Shown here: positions 10,496-23,172 of the stretch, in pieces
How positions within the stretch are numbered: the first letter of the stretch is position 1
Layout: each line of letters begins with the position of its first letter
Program-made: the position numbers and the translations under genes
From: Myxocyprinus asiaticus
Taxonomy: Eukaryota; Chordata; Actinopteri; Cypriniformes; Catostomidae
Length of the DNA stretch: 64,000 nucleotides
Assembly (NCBI RefSeq): GCF_019703515.2
Contig: NC_059348.1
Span: 19,735,656 to 19,799,655, forward strand
Direction of reading: 5' to 3'
Notes under the pieces: model-generated
The model's database searches: none
The model's input: only the letters and a program-made list of their open reading frames with translations
Told to the model about the DNA's origin: nothing

Positions 10496-12119
10496 TCCAT
10501 GAGCTCTTAGTTAAAACTTCATGACTATGTGTGTGTGTTTGTGTGTGCAATGTCAAGATTGCATAGTTATGCTTGTAATTGACCATGAGCATTCCACCTT
10601 TACCCTTTTTCTGAAAAGGATTGTCTTTGTTTATTTTTTCTATCCAACTTTTTCTTCTCGGTTCCTCTAATAAGATTTTCCTTTTCCGTTCCACATCACA
10701 AGCGATCCTGGGAACACTGTGTACCCTTTTGCCTGAGCCGCAGTAATGGAGAAAAACTCTAACATTTATTTTCCTGCCTCTCTTAGTGCGGAGGCATGTT
10801 GTTTTCATTGGTCTGGGAACACGGTACCATGAAAAGTTCTGGCGAACTGGCACCTTTGTGTGAGAACTAAATAGGTCCATCCCACACACATTGCATATTC
10901 TCGGCACTGTGAGTATCGCCGTGCCTATTTCCGCTCCCCACGAGTAAATATAGGGGAGGTGATGACTGATCCAAGCTAATAAAAGTCATCTCGCAGAGCT
11001 GACTGCAACATTATTGTTCTTTCATTGTAATTCGGTAATTCGCCTGAAATTTACTTGTCTGCTAACAAATAAGGCTGGTTTGGATGAGCTTGAAAAGGGG
11101 CAATATGTAAAACATTAGCCAAGATATAAATCTGTGTGTCAAGCTAACAGCTTGACATGATATACTGGCTGTTGAGGTCAGCATTAACTAGAAATAATAT
11201 CACACCCACACTGTGCTATTTCCTGTCTAATGGGAAGTTTGTTGAAAACTGGACTGTTCACTGTTTAAAAGGGTCACTTGGTTGTAGAAATGTTTGTATT
11301 TGAAAGTCTAGGTGGCTTTCAAAGTGTAATTTATTAAATGCTCCATTCTCTTAATGATAATCATCTACTACAGTGTAAGATCATTAGCTCACTGTAGTGT
11401 GTGATCCCAACCTTCCCCCATCATCTTTGGTCATTCCCTCATGTAACTGCTTTTTCGTCATTGCCAAGGCACTTTGTTTTGTCAAAAAACACCTGGTTTG
11501 AGATTGGGAGGTTCCTCTGAACTGGTGCTGAACCTGTGCTGATGAGGAAGAGATGGAAATCCAGTTATAAGAAAAGTGCATTTATTGTTTCCTAAAACAC
11601 AACATGGCTCCAAACCTTCAAGTCGATCTTAAATCTAATGCCAGCTGGAACTTTTGAATGGAGAGTAACTCTTGATGCAGCACATCTTCTCAGTTTGGTT
11701 AAGAGCAATAGTCTTTTCCTGCACATATTTTGCTGTGAAGTGCCATTACATTTGCAGTTGTGAGTGGAGTGGAGTGGAGTGGTGCAAGAGTGAAAATAAT
11801 AACTAAAAAACTGCACCCGACTATGCCACCCTGGGAATTCCACCCAGGGAATATGAAACACAGGATCTCAATTAATAAGGTCACACAGTTTCACTTCACT
11901 AATGAAAGGCCAGAGACATGGGTACAAGTACAAAAATAAACATTTTATTAAAAATACAATTAGAATAAAACACTTAATCTTAAAATGAGAACTGGCTTTA
12001 ACCAGGAGTTGGTGCAAATAGCAGGACACACACAATTCAACTGGAGCTATATGATATATAACATTTTAAAATATATGATTAGACACAGCTGCAAGAACTG
12101 GGGCTTACAAGCAGGGGCG
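10496..12119. other. Non-coding stretch with one unassigned minus-strand frame
   Basis: Mostly unrecognised sequence. An open frame on the minus strand (10907 down to 10461, 148 codons) begins MPRICNVCGMDLF and has scattered cysteines and basic residues; its last 15 or so codons run into the MITE at 10040-10495. I cannot assign a family. A short (GGAGT)n tract lies near 11763-11781. Confidence 0.4.
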
Positions 12120-12300
12120 GACTACAAGGACCAGTAGACATAATTATTTTTATACTGTATAAACTATAGATTCTATCCCCTAACCCTAACCCTACCCCTA
12201 AACCTAACCCTCACAAAAAACTGCATTTTTACATTTTCAATAAAACATCGTTTAGTAAGTTAAGCGATTTCAATTATGGGGACATTAAAAATGTCCTCAT
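12120..12300. repeat. Dispersed repeat with CCCTAA-rich core
   Basis: Contains CCCTAACCCTAACCCTACCC near 12178-12197 and later GGGGACATTAAAAATGTCC. This combination is common in cyprinid dispersed repeats. The telomere-like motif is short and degenerate, so it is not evidence of a fused telomere. Confidence 0.45.
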
Positions 12301-12610
12301 AAACCACATTTATAGCATAATACCCTTGTAATTACCAGTTTGTATCCTAAAAAAAATCCTCGTAAACCACTTAAACCGCTTAAACAGCACCAAAGCCAGA
12401 GTGTTTCCAAAGCAATACAGACTGGAACACTGCTCAAAATGGCTCTACAATGTGCAACAAACACAAAGGAAATAACCAAACAAACAAAACAAATAATTGA
12501 AAAAATTAAGACAAAACAAAAACAAAACAAGTAATCGAAAAAATAAAACAAACAGAAACAAAACAGCAGCATTGTCCCAGGAGAAATGCAAATGAAAATC
12601 CAAGTAGCTT

Positions 12611-14451
12611 TTAACCCTCAGGGGTAGACGGACATGCCGGAGTGTCCTGCTGGATTATTTCCTCATAACAGCGGAAACAACTTAAAATACTCCGTCATTT
12701 TTGGGCATACAGATAAGTGTAAGACATCATTAGAAACTATAAAGGGTCTACTTTTATTTGTGTACACTCACAATAACAACAAAACCTTGTGCTTTTATAA
12801 AATAAAGAAAATAAACAGGGTGCGTTTTCAGCCGTCTCTGTCTCCTCGAGCATCTTTCTGAAATACTTCCGCGAATACTTACCAGACAAACATGAAACAT
12901 ATGTCTAAAGAAAGCTTAACATGTCTACTTTTAAATAAAACAATTCAAATTTAAAACAAATATTCTCCTGCAATGTAATCTGTATGAAACAAAGCGATGT
13001 ACAGTTTCTCCTGGCTCAGCTAATTATCGCTAATGTGATCACACCCACCAACAGAGCGTGCTATTCATACGGTAATGTGCTGAGGCGATCAATGCAAATG
13101 GTAAATGCCCCCAACAGTGCCTTAAAAAACATCAAGTTCATTCACTTTTCTGCACGTTTGGAAGATGGCACGCTTCACAGTTGAGGAAGCTCCTGGATAG
13201 TGACGAAGAGTTCACATTTTCCTCAGAAGAAGAGTGGGACTCTGACGATGAACGTTTGAATAGCGACTTGATCCAGCCGAGGATACAGTTTCGGATGAGT
13301 AAGTCTTTTAGTTTTACGTACATTAGTTGACATTCTATTTTATATAAACGTACATATTTTACTAGTTGGACTATTTCCAGACTTGCCAGCCAGTATTCAG
13401 AGTATTGAAATATGTCCTAATAGACAAGTTTTAGTTACATTTAAATGTTGTTTCGGCTACAGCAGGTATCTAAATTGTATGCTGTATGATATAAATATGA
13501 TATGTAATATGATATAAAAATAATATGAATGTTTAGATTATATTTTAACCAGTGTTTATGCTGCCTCATTATCATCAACGAAGCTTGTGCTTGCAAATAT
13601 CTGTTCGGGTGTAAATGTGTAAAATGTGCTGTAAATATGCCCATATTAGTAAATCAGCATATAAGAATGATTTCTGAAGGATCATGTGACATTGATGACT
13701 GCTGTAATGATGCTGAAAATTCAGCTTTGATCACAGGAATAAATTGCATTTTACAATATATTCAAATAGAAAACAGTTATTTTAAATTCTAAAAATATTT
13801 CACAATATCAATGTTTTTGCTGTATTTTGGGTCAAATAAATGCAGTCTTGGTGAGCAGAAGAGACTTCTTTTAAAAACATTAAAACTTTTAAACAGTAGT
13901 GTAGGTCTAAAGTTTTTAAATAAAGTCTTTATGTAAAGAAAATGTATAGTCAGATTACTTCTTTTAACTTAAATTTGATTTTGTGAATAAACTACAAACA
14001 ATACATTCAATCATTAAGTCTCCTCACATTCATTCTCTCTCAGGGGAGGGGTCTTGTGTCCTTAGGTGTGAATGATCATCCATGCCTCCTCATATATGGC
14101 CTTTCTAACACTAAAAGTGTCTTACAAAAGTTAAATTACTACATTGTTTTGTATGAATGAGTGATCAGGATGGTTTCACATCATTCTGTAGCAAAAACTC
14201 TAGGCTACAAGATCCAGTTCTCAAACGTATTGTGAACAAATGTTTAGAATGTGTTATATGGCCTTATTTCAGTGACTTAAAATTTTTACATACATGTTGT
14301 TCACATATTATTGTAGCACAGTTTGTGCTGAATGTAGTGTTATCAGACTTTAGCCATTAATATGTTTTTAAGAAACTGAAAAAAGCACAAATGTCAAGGC
14401 ATGTCAAAACTTCTCCAGGGCCTAAAACACCCTCAGACCCCAGAGGATTAA
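12611..14451 (+). mobile_element. piggyBac-like transposon, TTAA-flanked, mostly deleted
   Basis: Both edges are TTAA (12611-12614 and 14448-14451). The termini are inverted: CCCTCAGGGGTAGACGG inside the left edge, and a right edge whose reverse complement begins TCCTCTGGGGTCTGAGGG. GACATGCC recurs inside both. TTAA target duplication and CCC-type termini fit the piggyBac superfamily. A transposase N-terminus remains at 13163-13310; the rest of the 1.8 kb holds only short frames. The element is therefore non-autonomous. Confidence 0.75.
13163..13310 (+). pseudogene. piggyBac-like transposase N-terminus, frameshifted
   Basis: The frame starts MARFTVEEA and, after a one-base shift near 13192, continues LLDSDEEFTFSSEEEWDSDD and then ERLNSDLIQPRIQ. 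An acidic serine-rich start after MARFT is usual for fish piggyBac-type transposases. The DDD catalytic domain is absent, and a GTAAGT splice-donor-like sequence follows at about 13299. The fragment is about 45 codons against roughly 550-600 in the family. The assignment rests on this N-terminus plus the TTAA termini. Confidence 0.6.
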
Positions 14452-16469
14452 GCTGCGGGACCTCACAGCATGCCAGCGAGCCCACCTAAAACAAAACAGT
14501 GTTACTACTGCTAAACCTACCCGCGCCCAATGCCCAAGATCGTTAGGATATACATGCCAATAGTATAACAGCTCCTCGATCTAAACGCTAACACACAATA
14601 ACATTGAGCTGAGAATGGGGGAGCTGATGCAGCACAAACAAATCCAGTGGTCTAAATTACACTTTACAGCTGGGAAGGAGCAGTCAGTGCGACCCACAAT
14701 TACAGACACTGGGAAATGTCTTCAAGTCCACTACAATAGGTGAACATGCATTAATCTCTGCATTAAAACAAGTCCATAACTTAGCCAGTGGCTAAAAGCT
14801 CATTCCTCTTCAATGTCCCCATCCATTTCCTGGAAGGAAACAACAACAATGACGTGGTCGTGAGGCTGACAGTGAAGCATTTCCAGGTGGCATATAGTGA
14901 CCCTTAAACAGGCAAGCAGTGACTGCTGTTAGACTGTGACTAGTCATCGTCATGACAATGTCAACCAGCCGCTAATTCAGGGAGGTTTTAACCTACACTG
15001 CCACATGAGGAAATGTTATCTTTTCACCTCTGGCCTGCATGTGTACATTTTCCTCTATCAACCAGTGACACATGTTCAACCCAAAAAAAAAACCAGACAA
15101 AAATAATCTTTCCTTTGGGAAATATGTTACTGTACATCAAATTAGTCAACAATGTTTACACATCCTGAGGGTCTGTAGCTTTCCAGTCCTGCTATATATT
15201 GAAGCCTTGGTTCTATGCCATGCATTTTCAAACCAAAACAGACAATTTATCATTCCTGTAGTAGAGAACTGTATTAATAGGCACTTTGTGATTGTGAAAG
15301 AGCTTAATCATTGGGTGCAATGCTGTGGCACCTTATATTTTGTGTGGCACCACTGAGGCTTCAACTCATACACAACATATTTAAGTCAGCCATTTCCTGG
15401 TTAGCTGTAGATATGGATCAGTGTGAGTCTGTTACATGATCCACATGCTCCTTTGACTTCCTTCTCCAAACAGCGCTTTGACAGGAGAAATAAAAACGCA
15501 GCCTTGAGAGTCAAGCATGCCACATATCCCAAAGCAGTGCTGGGCACATTGGGAATCAGGCTAAGGTTTCAATGCATGCTTTTGGTCAGTTCATATCCCA
15601 TTTTTGTTCACAGTGGGGTCCAATAGCCTAAGACCACACTGAAAATTTGGGTAAATTCAAACAAAGTAAAGTAATGATGTAAAAGAAAGTATTGATGATT
15701 CTGCACATTTTCTTGGTCAGTAATCAAATTTGTCTAATTTTTAAGTAATCAAATATTATCTATTTTATAATTATAAACTGTAGTATTGGGGCAATATCTG
15801 TAGTTATACAGCAAAATCTGTCAACTTTTACAGATACTTTGAGATATTTGAGTAATAAATGAGTAATAAAATGCTTGTTAAAAATAACCACTTCAGAAAA
15901 GGGTGCACCATTTACTTTTAATTTTTTTATCACATTTGGCATTCATATACTTTAAAGTATTTTATAAACAAATGAGCCTCGTGATTGGATCAGTCAATGT
16001 GAGCCCACTTTGAACATTCTTCATAACAAGTCTTTTCCCCCCACTTAAGAGTGGGTCTTTTTAATGGGGGCCTTTTGACCCTGCAACAAGGAGGCTTAAT
16101 TATTTTTTAATATTTTTCTTTCCCTTATTGGATATTGAAAAACTTGATTTAATAACCTTAAACAGAACTAAAAATGACAAATAAGTAGATTTTTACTACC
16201 AATCTCAATTTTCACTTTTACATTCTTCTTCTTTTGTATTTGGTGATTCACATTCTTTGTGCATATCGCTACCTACTGGGCAGAGAGGAGAATTTATTGT
16301 AAAAAAAAAAAAAAAAAAAACTACAATAAAAACAAAATGTTATTAATGAGAGAGTGCAACAAAAATCCATCTTCCAAACCATGTCTTTACTTTACTCAAA
16401 TACACTTTGATAAACCTATAATAACGATTTATATTTTAGAGCTGGATTTCATGGGAAATTGCATACATA
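14452..16469. other. Non-coding stretch, no gene seen
   Basis: Several chance frames under 100 codons, none with a recognisable domain. A 21-base A run lies near 16300-16320. Confidence 0.5.
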
Positions 16470-16991
16470 CACTACCGGTCAAAAGTTTTGAAACACACAT
16501 TCTTTATTATAATTTTATTTCACATTTTAGAATAATAGTAACGTCATCAAAACTATGGAATAACATAAATGAAACTATGGGAATTCTGTTGTGACTAAAC
16601 AAAATCCAAAATAAATAAAAACTGTGTTATATTTAAGCATCTTCAAAGTAGTCACCCTTTGCCTAGAATTTTCAGAAAAGTACTCTTGACATTTTCTTGA
16701 GGTATCACCCTGAGATGCTTTTTAAACAGTACTGAAGGAGTTCCCATCTATATGCTGGGCACTTATTGGCTGCTTTTCTTTATTATTTGGTCCAAGACAT
16801 CTATTTCAAAAACTTTTTTTTTTTAAATTAAATTTTAGATTTATAATGAAATAAATTAATATGGTGGCACAATTATATTTTTGTCTACAAAACTAATTTC
16901 AAGCATTTAAGCATACGCCTTCAGATCAAAAGATTTTTAAGATCATGGGAAACATTTCGGCCAAGTGTTTCAAAACTTTTGACTGGTAGTG
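16470..16991. mobile_element. Tc1/mariner-type MITE, copy 2
   Basis: The left terminus CACTACCGGTCAAAAGTTTT and right terminus AAAACTTTTGACTGGTAGTG are inverted repeats flanked by TA on both sides (16468-16469 and 16992-16993), the Tc1/mariner target duplication. There is no coding capacity. It keeps a segment (about 16747-16812) that copy 1 lacks. Confidence 0.9.
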
Positions 16992-17372
16992 TACGTCATT
17001 CGCCCGTGCGTGTTGAGGTCATATCCATACACAGAGAAAATAAGCTCCGGTATGGTGTGGGAGTAGTGTGAACCTGAAAGTTTGTTGTCACAACAAATGA
17101 GAAAAATTGACCATGGATCATTCAAAATGGCAAACCTCCTGGGAATCACCAGTTGTAAAAACAAAGAAACCCTGAACAGAGCAGAGTCTACAAGCAAAAA
17201 GAGAAAGCGACAGAGTCCGAATCAACCCGAATCAACATTGGCTTGGCTTTTCAGAGGTGGCGACAACTCAGAGATCTGAAAGGATTTAAAAGTGACCAAG
17301 AGATGGATTTTTTCTTACTCAACAGGTAAGATATTTTATTGACGTGATTTATGTATAGTTGTGGAATCACAA

Positions 17373-17415
<43 letters not shown>

Positions 17416-18029
17416 TGTGTGTGTGTGTGTAGTGAAATACAATAATTATACTGTAATCGGTGAAGAACTTTTCACTTGCTAGCACAGGTGTATTTTTCTT
17501 TATAACGGCAATAATTTATATAAATTAATCCTTTAGTCCTAGGCTTGCCAAGGAAATGTGAGTCTTGAAATGATGTTGACCACTGATTGGTAACAATGAC
17601 AATCTATAAATTAGTTACTACCATGGTCTACTTGGCCAGAATATCCTGCAGTTATAAAAACGTTACAACGTTTGACCTTATCAGACTAGCAAACATTATG
17701 CCTAATGTTAATGAAAGTTGCCTAACTTTTGTAACGTAAATTGTTTCAAAACATCAATGTTTCAAATAAGTCAAAACAACAGCATAAGAAATGGCACATA
17801 CCTGCTCAGATTACATGTTTTTGGATATCTATCTTTTCCTTTCTTTCGTTATTTATTTGTTCATTCACTCTGATAAGATGCCCTGTATCCATGTGTACAC
17901 TGATGCCTCGAACCACATTCATCCGCGCAGAGGAGCACAACCAAATAAATGTTCTTCCGCAGGACGCATGCAGTTTTATTTTTAACCGCTAGAGGGCCAA
18001 AAGTTGCATAGTGTTTCTTTAAATATTGA
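16992..18029. other. Non-coding stretch with a (CA)n microsatellite
   Basis: An AC dinucleotide repeat of about 19 units lies at 17375-17412, followed by a short GT-rich tract. No gene is recognised. Confidence 0.5.
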
Positions 18030-18297
18030 TCTGTTTGTCATCCACTCCTATCAAATCGCTTCTGAAGATATAGATTTAGCCACTGGAGTCTAAAGAATTA
18101 CTTTTATGCTGCCTTTGTGTGCATTTTGGAGCTTAAAAATGTTGATACCCATTCACTTGCATTGTGAGGACTTGCAGAGTGAAATATTCTTCTAAAAAAA
18201 TCTTTGTTTGTGTTCAGTAGAAGAAAGAAATTCATACACATGAGATGAGGGTGAGTAAATAATAAAATAATTATCATTGTTGGGTGAACTTTTGAAA
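18030..18297. repeat. Fragment of the TTCACCC-ended MITE family
   Basis: The right half of a dispersed element also found at 19752, 35425, 40193, 40805 and 60792. Shared text includes ACTGGAGTCTAAAGAATTAC and the terminal GATGAGGGTGAGTAAAT and GGGTGAACTTTT. The left half is missing. Confidence 0.65.
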
Positions 18298-18649
18298 GTT
18301 CCTAAAAATATTATGAAGACATCATTACTTCAAAATATAATAAGCTGTGTCAGGTCTATGTGTCAAATCATAAAAAATATTTTGCATGGTTTCTTTTTCA
18401 TAAGCAATATGGATCATGTGAAATAATGAAAAGATGAAAAGGAAATTAATTCTGATTAATTAATTTCTTTGTTTTTTTAAATAATATCTATGCTCTTGCT
18501 ATCTATGTTTTCTTTTCTTCCACCACAAGACATAGTTAAACTTAACTTAGTAAAGAATCCACTTCTGATGAGCTTGGTTTTGTTACACTGAATCATGACC
18601 ACCTTGACGTGAATGTGGTTCCCAATTCCTGAGCCTTAGAGAATTAGGC

Positions 18650-18960
18650 AGCAAGGCAGTTTAGACTGATCTCACTGTGAAATCAGAAACAGTAGGTTTA
18701 ATTTTCTTTAGCTAAAATTGGTCTGTGCTTACTGAAATGTGAAACACTGACCCCAGTGGCCAAAGCGGTAAGTGTTGTTGGGTGTAGCATGTGTGAGCTC
18801 CATTTTCCGGTGTTAAGGAGGGGCGCCAAAAGCGAGCTGTTGGAGCGACTTATTTTCAGCTGTACAGGCTGTAATACAATGAAGCAGAATGCATGTTTTA
18901 TATACTGTACTCCCCAGCCCAAACCCAAAACCTAAACCTATCCATCAGTGGAGTAAAAAT
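18650..18960. repeat. Dispersed repeat fragment
   Basis: Phrases such as CACTGTGAAATCAGAAACAG recur in diverged form near 21690-21760 (CACTGTGAATTCAGCAACAG). Boundaries are not clear and the class is unknown. Confidence 0.35.
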
Positions 18961-19751
18961 GCAATGTTAGAATGAAAAATGTAACATCAGAATCACACTC
19001 ATCACTGATTATGCTAACGCGATTACAACATGCTAACTTTCCATGTGATCATGTTGGTTCACAAGGTTTTGGAACAGAGCTATTGCTTGTGTGTAAATAA
19101 CTTCCAAAAGATTTATTCTTCCTCAGTTTAAATTTGTAGACAAGGGCAAATGGAAAACATCCCTCAGATGGATGTAAATCAGTTTGCAAAAGTTAAGACA
19201 CTAAGAATGTTTTGTTATGGTATTATCAGGTACAGCACACCAGTTCCAGGATCATCAGTTTCATCTGTTAAACTCCCCTGCAGGCTCTCTCTGCAAACTA
19301 AAACCAGACTCCTCAAAGCTAATATGACACTGAAGTAAATACAATTACGCCCAGCAAGAGGAAAGGCAGGCTTATTATTGTTTATCTTTAAACCTGACTC
19401 CATGTCTCCCTCTGGCCATGTGCCAGGAGACATCTGAGTTTTTCTCTAGTCTAGAAGTCAAGTCTTGAATAGAAGAGAAACATTCCAGTGGTGCATTTAG
19501 ATAAATGGCATTCTTTTTACTTTTTTCTTGGGTAAAATCATACTTCAATGCAAAAATATAGTCCATTTTATATCTTGATTAAAAAAATATTTATTATACT
19601 AAAAGGATTGACCGTGAATTTAATTTATTTAAAAAATTAATTATAAGACTCAGCTTAAGAAAGGTGAGGGGGGAAAGAGAAGCTTATAACTCAAGATTCA
19701 TGCAAGAATTTGTCTTATATCTTATATAAGCATATTGTAGTTAGATTAAAG
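18961..19751. other. Non-coding stretch, no gene seen
   Basis: Short chance frames only. Confidence 0.5.
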
Positions 19752-20200
19752 AAAATTCTGTAATCATTCACTCACCCTAATGTCTTTAGAAACCTGTATG
19801 ACATTCTGTTTTCTGTTGAACACAAAAGGAGTTATTCATAACCTTCTCTTTTACATACAATGAAAGTGAATGGTGACCATGGCTATAAAGCAAGATTTTC
19901 AGTGTGTCTATCTGTTCCTCACATAAAGCTATATCATATGGCTTCAGCAGACTTGAAATATAGTGAATAAGACATATGGGCTACTTTTATTATGCAGTTT
20001 TGGAGTTTGTTGTTGTCTTTGGAGCTTGACAGCCCTTGGTCACCATTTACTTTCATTGTATGTAAAAGAGCAGCATGAACCATTCTTCAAACCTTCACCT
20101 TTTGTGTTCCAAGCATAGAAAGAAAGACATATAGGTTTGGAACGGCATGTGGGGGAGTAAATGTCACAGAATTTCATCATTTTTGGGCAAACTTTAAGTA
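19752..20200. repeat. TTCACCC-family MITE, near complete
   Basis: The left end AAAATTCTGTAATCATTCAC with CTCACCCTAATGTC and the right end GGGGGAGTAAATGTCACAGA with TTTTTGGGCAAACTTT are imperfect inverted repeats. The inner text GTGAATGGTGACCA and its inverse TGGTCACCATTTAC extends the symmetry. Non-coding. Confidence 0.7.
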
Positions 20201-20505
20201 GAGTAGATTCTGGTCTATTTTAGAACAAACCATTGTGCAAACACATAGTATGAGCATAAAAATGTATCTACATATAACACCCTCCAGTTTACCATTGAAC
20301 AGTCATAAATAACCATATCAAATTATGTGGAATGAAAATTAAAACATGTATCTGTGAGCTATTGTCTAAAATATGACTCAGCCAGGTCTCATTGAGGAAC
20401 TGTTTAACTCCGATATGATTCTTATCATTGTAGCCCATATTTTTACTGCTATCTCAAGGCCCAGTTAATCATGTCTCTAAACACCAGATTCCTTCACAAG
20501 GAGGG

Positions 20506-20719
20506 TGTAACAATGTTCTCAATGGGAAAGGAGGAGGCGGGAACCAGCTGAACCATCAAAATAATAGTTTAATGAAAACGTAAACAAAAAGACACAGAAC
20601 ACAAACGCACACATGGCGGCTGCGTGTGACTCTCTCTCTCTTGAACTGCCACATTCTGCTGCACTTATCCCTGTCCTCGGCTGATTAGCCCGATTCGCCC
20701 GGCCCTCTTCCTCGTCACA
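20506..20719 (-). repeat. Solo LTR with 5-bp target duplication
   Basis: On the minus strand it begins TGTGACGAGGAAGAGGGCC and ends CATTGTTACA, the TG...CA edges of an LTR. It is flanked by a perfect GAGGG duplication (20501-20505 and 20720-20724). At 214 bp it is short, and no internal coding region adjoins it, so it is a solo LTR formed by LTR-LTR recombination. A related layout is at 59372-59740. Confidence 0.8.
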
Positions 20720-20724
20720 GAGGG

Positions 20725-22464
20725 GAAAAATATGACTGAGAGTTATCCTTTTTTATATCCGCTGCCTTGTTATTCTGAAAAATGGAAATATCCAAGAATG
20801 TTTTTCCTTCCAATCCTAGAAACTACCCCTGATTATGAAAAGTATTCAGTTGGTAATGAATTAAGAGTAATGTAAAGCTGGGGATCACTGGAGCAGTCTG
20901 CTCCATAGTCCCCTTCAGCCTCCATCTGGTTTTGCTTATTCCAGTCACTGGTACTTCAAGCCTCTCTGGAGTTGACCACTGCTAGGGTCGGCTGCATATA
21001 AAGAGCTTTAGGATAGATGAACTTGGGCTCAGTATGTCAGCATTCTTTGAAGGGAGATATGATCTACTAGTCTTGCATTAGTTGTTGCAGAATTGTCATA
21101 CATAACATCAGTAATATACATCATTTGAATTGTACGGAACATGTCAAAATTCTGAAACTGAATTTATAGATCTTCAGAACTTATCGTCATATGTGGCTCC
21201 ATAATAATGTTTCAACCAAACAAGGAAATTTTTCACACTCTGTTGGCCTTGCGTGACAATGTCATAAAAATCTCTTTCCTGCTTCTGACTCTCCTCAAAG
21301 ATATCAGCATGCATGATTGCATGGCGCAAGGCAAAATCTGCAAGTCATCTGAGGAAATGTAGACATATCAGTTTGATATAATACTGTACAGATAAGACCC
21401 ATGTCTTTGTCTGCCACTGTTTGTCTTTGAGAGATAGGGCCCTGCCTTTGCAGTGTAAGCCGACTGTATGCTGTGTCCCATGGGGCCTGGTTGGACTGTT
21501 GGTCTGGAATGTGTGCTGGCTACATGATCTGATAAATACTGTAGTGTACCGTGTATTTCCGATGCATGAGATACAATCGTGGAATCTTATGTGGGTGAGC
21601 TGCAAGTATTCTTCAAAATATCCTCATTCAAAGACAAATGGTATTATTCTAAATCAGGCCATTCCTGTAGAACTAACTGAGGCAGACAGATTTCACTGTG
21701 AATTCAGCAACAGTAGGTCGAAAGTTCTTCCGCTGAAATCGGTCCAACATAGTCTCTTGAGAGTACAATAATAATACAAGGTCGTGAATTTGTAACAATT
21801 CTACAACTTATATGTAGCCAAGTGGAGAAAATTCATGTAATTTAACTCTGGTCATAAATTGGACATGGCTCCTTTAAGAGTTTTGCAACACCCTCTGTAC
21901 ATGTGTCTGGTTAGGATGTGAGAACATGTGTTGTGAAAGAGAGCTCCAGGTTTTGTTCATCGGTTGATAATTCTTTGGGTAAATATCACATTTTACACAA
22001 AATGCTTATAAATTGCTTTAAATATGTGTTCACAAGAGTTGTATGTTAAAATTGAGTGTTTGTTATGGATCATTTTTGAAGTATGCATATGGATTGCATA
22101 TGTGGAATTTGACCACATTCTTTGCACACATGTGAGAACTGGGTATGTAAATTTAGTATTAATCATATCTCATTTAATGATTTATAGCCCAGAGTGTTTT
22201 CCAGTTTAGTGAATGACTAATACGTGTTGTGAAAACATGAGAATTCTATTGTTTTAAACAGCAATCAATGTCCTTAAAGCCTGGTTAAAAATAACTAACC
22301 CAGGTAGAAAACCGACATAGAATCAACATAGAAAATACATCTTTTTGTTCTTTGAACCTCACATTGGACCCAATTTGTTCACGCCATTGAAAACTAACAT
22401 AACATCGATCTAATTGGTTTGCTTACCTGACGTTGAAACAATGTTGATTTCAGTTGGGTGAAAC
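20725..22464. other. Non-coding stretch, no gene seen
   Basis: Chance frames up to 116 codons without recognisable domains. A diverged piece of the repeat at 18650 lies near 21670-21760. Confidence 0.5.
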
Positions 22465-23172
22465 TGTTATGATAAATAGAGGACCCAGATGCAGGAAACA
22501 GTTCAAATTATATTTAATGGAATATAGAGTGTTTAATCACAGCAGACAATCCAATAGCAAGAGTAATCCAAATGGCGATGATGATGAAGATGACGACGAA
22601 GCTTGGCAGGCAATGACTGCAGTGAGGTGGGATGGTGAAGGCAAAGATGACCAATTGCAGAGGGTGCTGAGAGAGATATATGACTGGAGCACAGGAAAAC
22701 AGGTTAAGGTAAATCCAACTAAAAACAAGAAAAGAGCGTGTGCATGAGAGATTCAAAGCACAACACACGAGAACGTTCCGACAAACACAACTCGTACAAA
22801 GGGCTGCTTATAAAGGGGAAAGGAGATAGCGTGCATGTGTCACGTTAATCATGGTGGAGTGGTGGTGGCATAGTGGGCTAAAGCACATAACTGGTAATCA
22901 GAAGGTTGCTGTTTCAATTCCCACAGCAATCACCATTGTGTCCTTGAGCAAGGCACTCAACCCCAGGTTGCTCCAGGGGTACTGTCCCTGTAATAAGTGC
23001 ACTGTAAGTCGCTTTGGATAAAAGCGTTTGCCAAATGCATAAATGTAAATATAATCAGGCAGCAGCTGGTAATAAGTGTTGCTGAGCAACGCTGCCATGT
23101 AATTAACACCACACCTGCAACAACACGAGGGAAGACACACAAAACAAACCGGGGCTGAATAATCCCATGACA
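22465..23172 (-). repeat. Solo LTR carrying a SINE insertion
   Basis: The minus-strand edges are TGTCATGGGATTATTCAGCC and TATCATAACA, with a perfect 5-bp target duplication GAAAC on both sides (22460-22464 and 23173-23177). The 708-bp span includes a 195-bp SINE at 22855-23049, so the original LTR was about 0.5 kb. A TATAAAG-like box lies near 22809 on the plus strand. The plus-strand 97-codon frame at 22454-22747 falls inside the LTR and is not a gene. Confidence 0.8.
22855..23049 (+). repeat. tRNA-derived SINE, plus orientation
   Basis: Same family as 9593-9783. The A-box-like GTGGCATAGTGGGC lies near 22867, and the B-box-like GGTTGCTGTTTCAATTCCC near 22904. The body has CCTTGAGCAAGGCACTCAAC and the tail GCTTTGGATAAAAGCGTTTG. 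The flanks TAATCATGG and TAATCAGG suggest a target duplication. It is inserted in a solo LTR, so it is younger than that LTR. Confidence 0.85.

Noticed and set aside
12176..12200. Telomere-like CCCTAA repeats
   Set aside because: Only about three degenerate units embedded in a dispersed repeat; no sign of an interstitial telomere or chromosome end.
22454..22747. 97-codon plus-strand frame with an acidic stretch (GDDDEDDDE)
   Set aside because: It falls inside a solo LTR with exact target duplications, so it is most likely chance.
22857..22925. Possible tRNA gene
   Set aside because: A- and B-box-like motifs are present, but the sequence does not fold as a clear cloverleaf and continues into a SINE body and tail; a second SINE copy exists at 9593.
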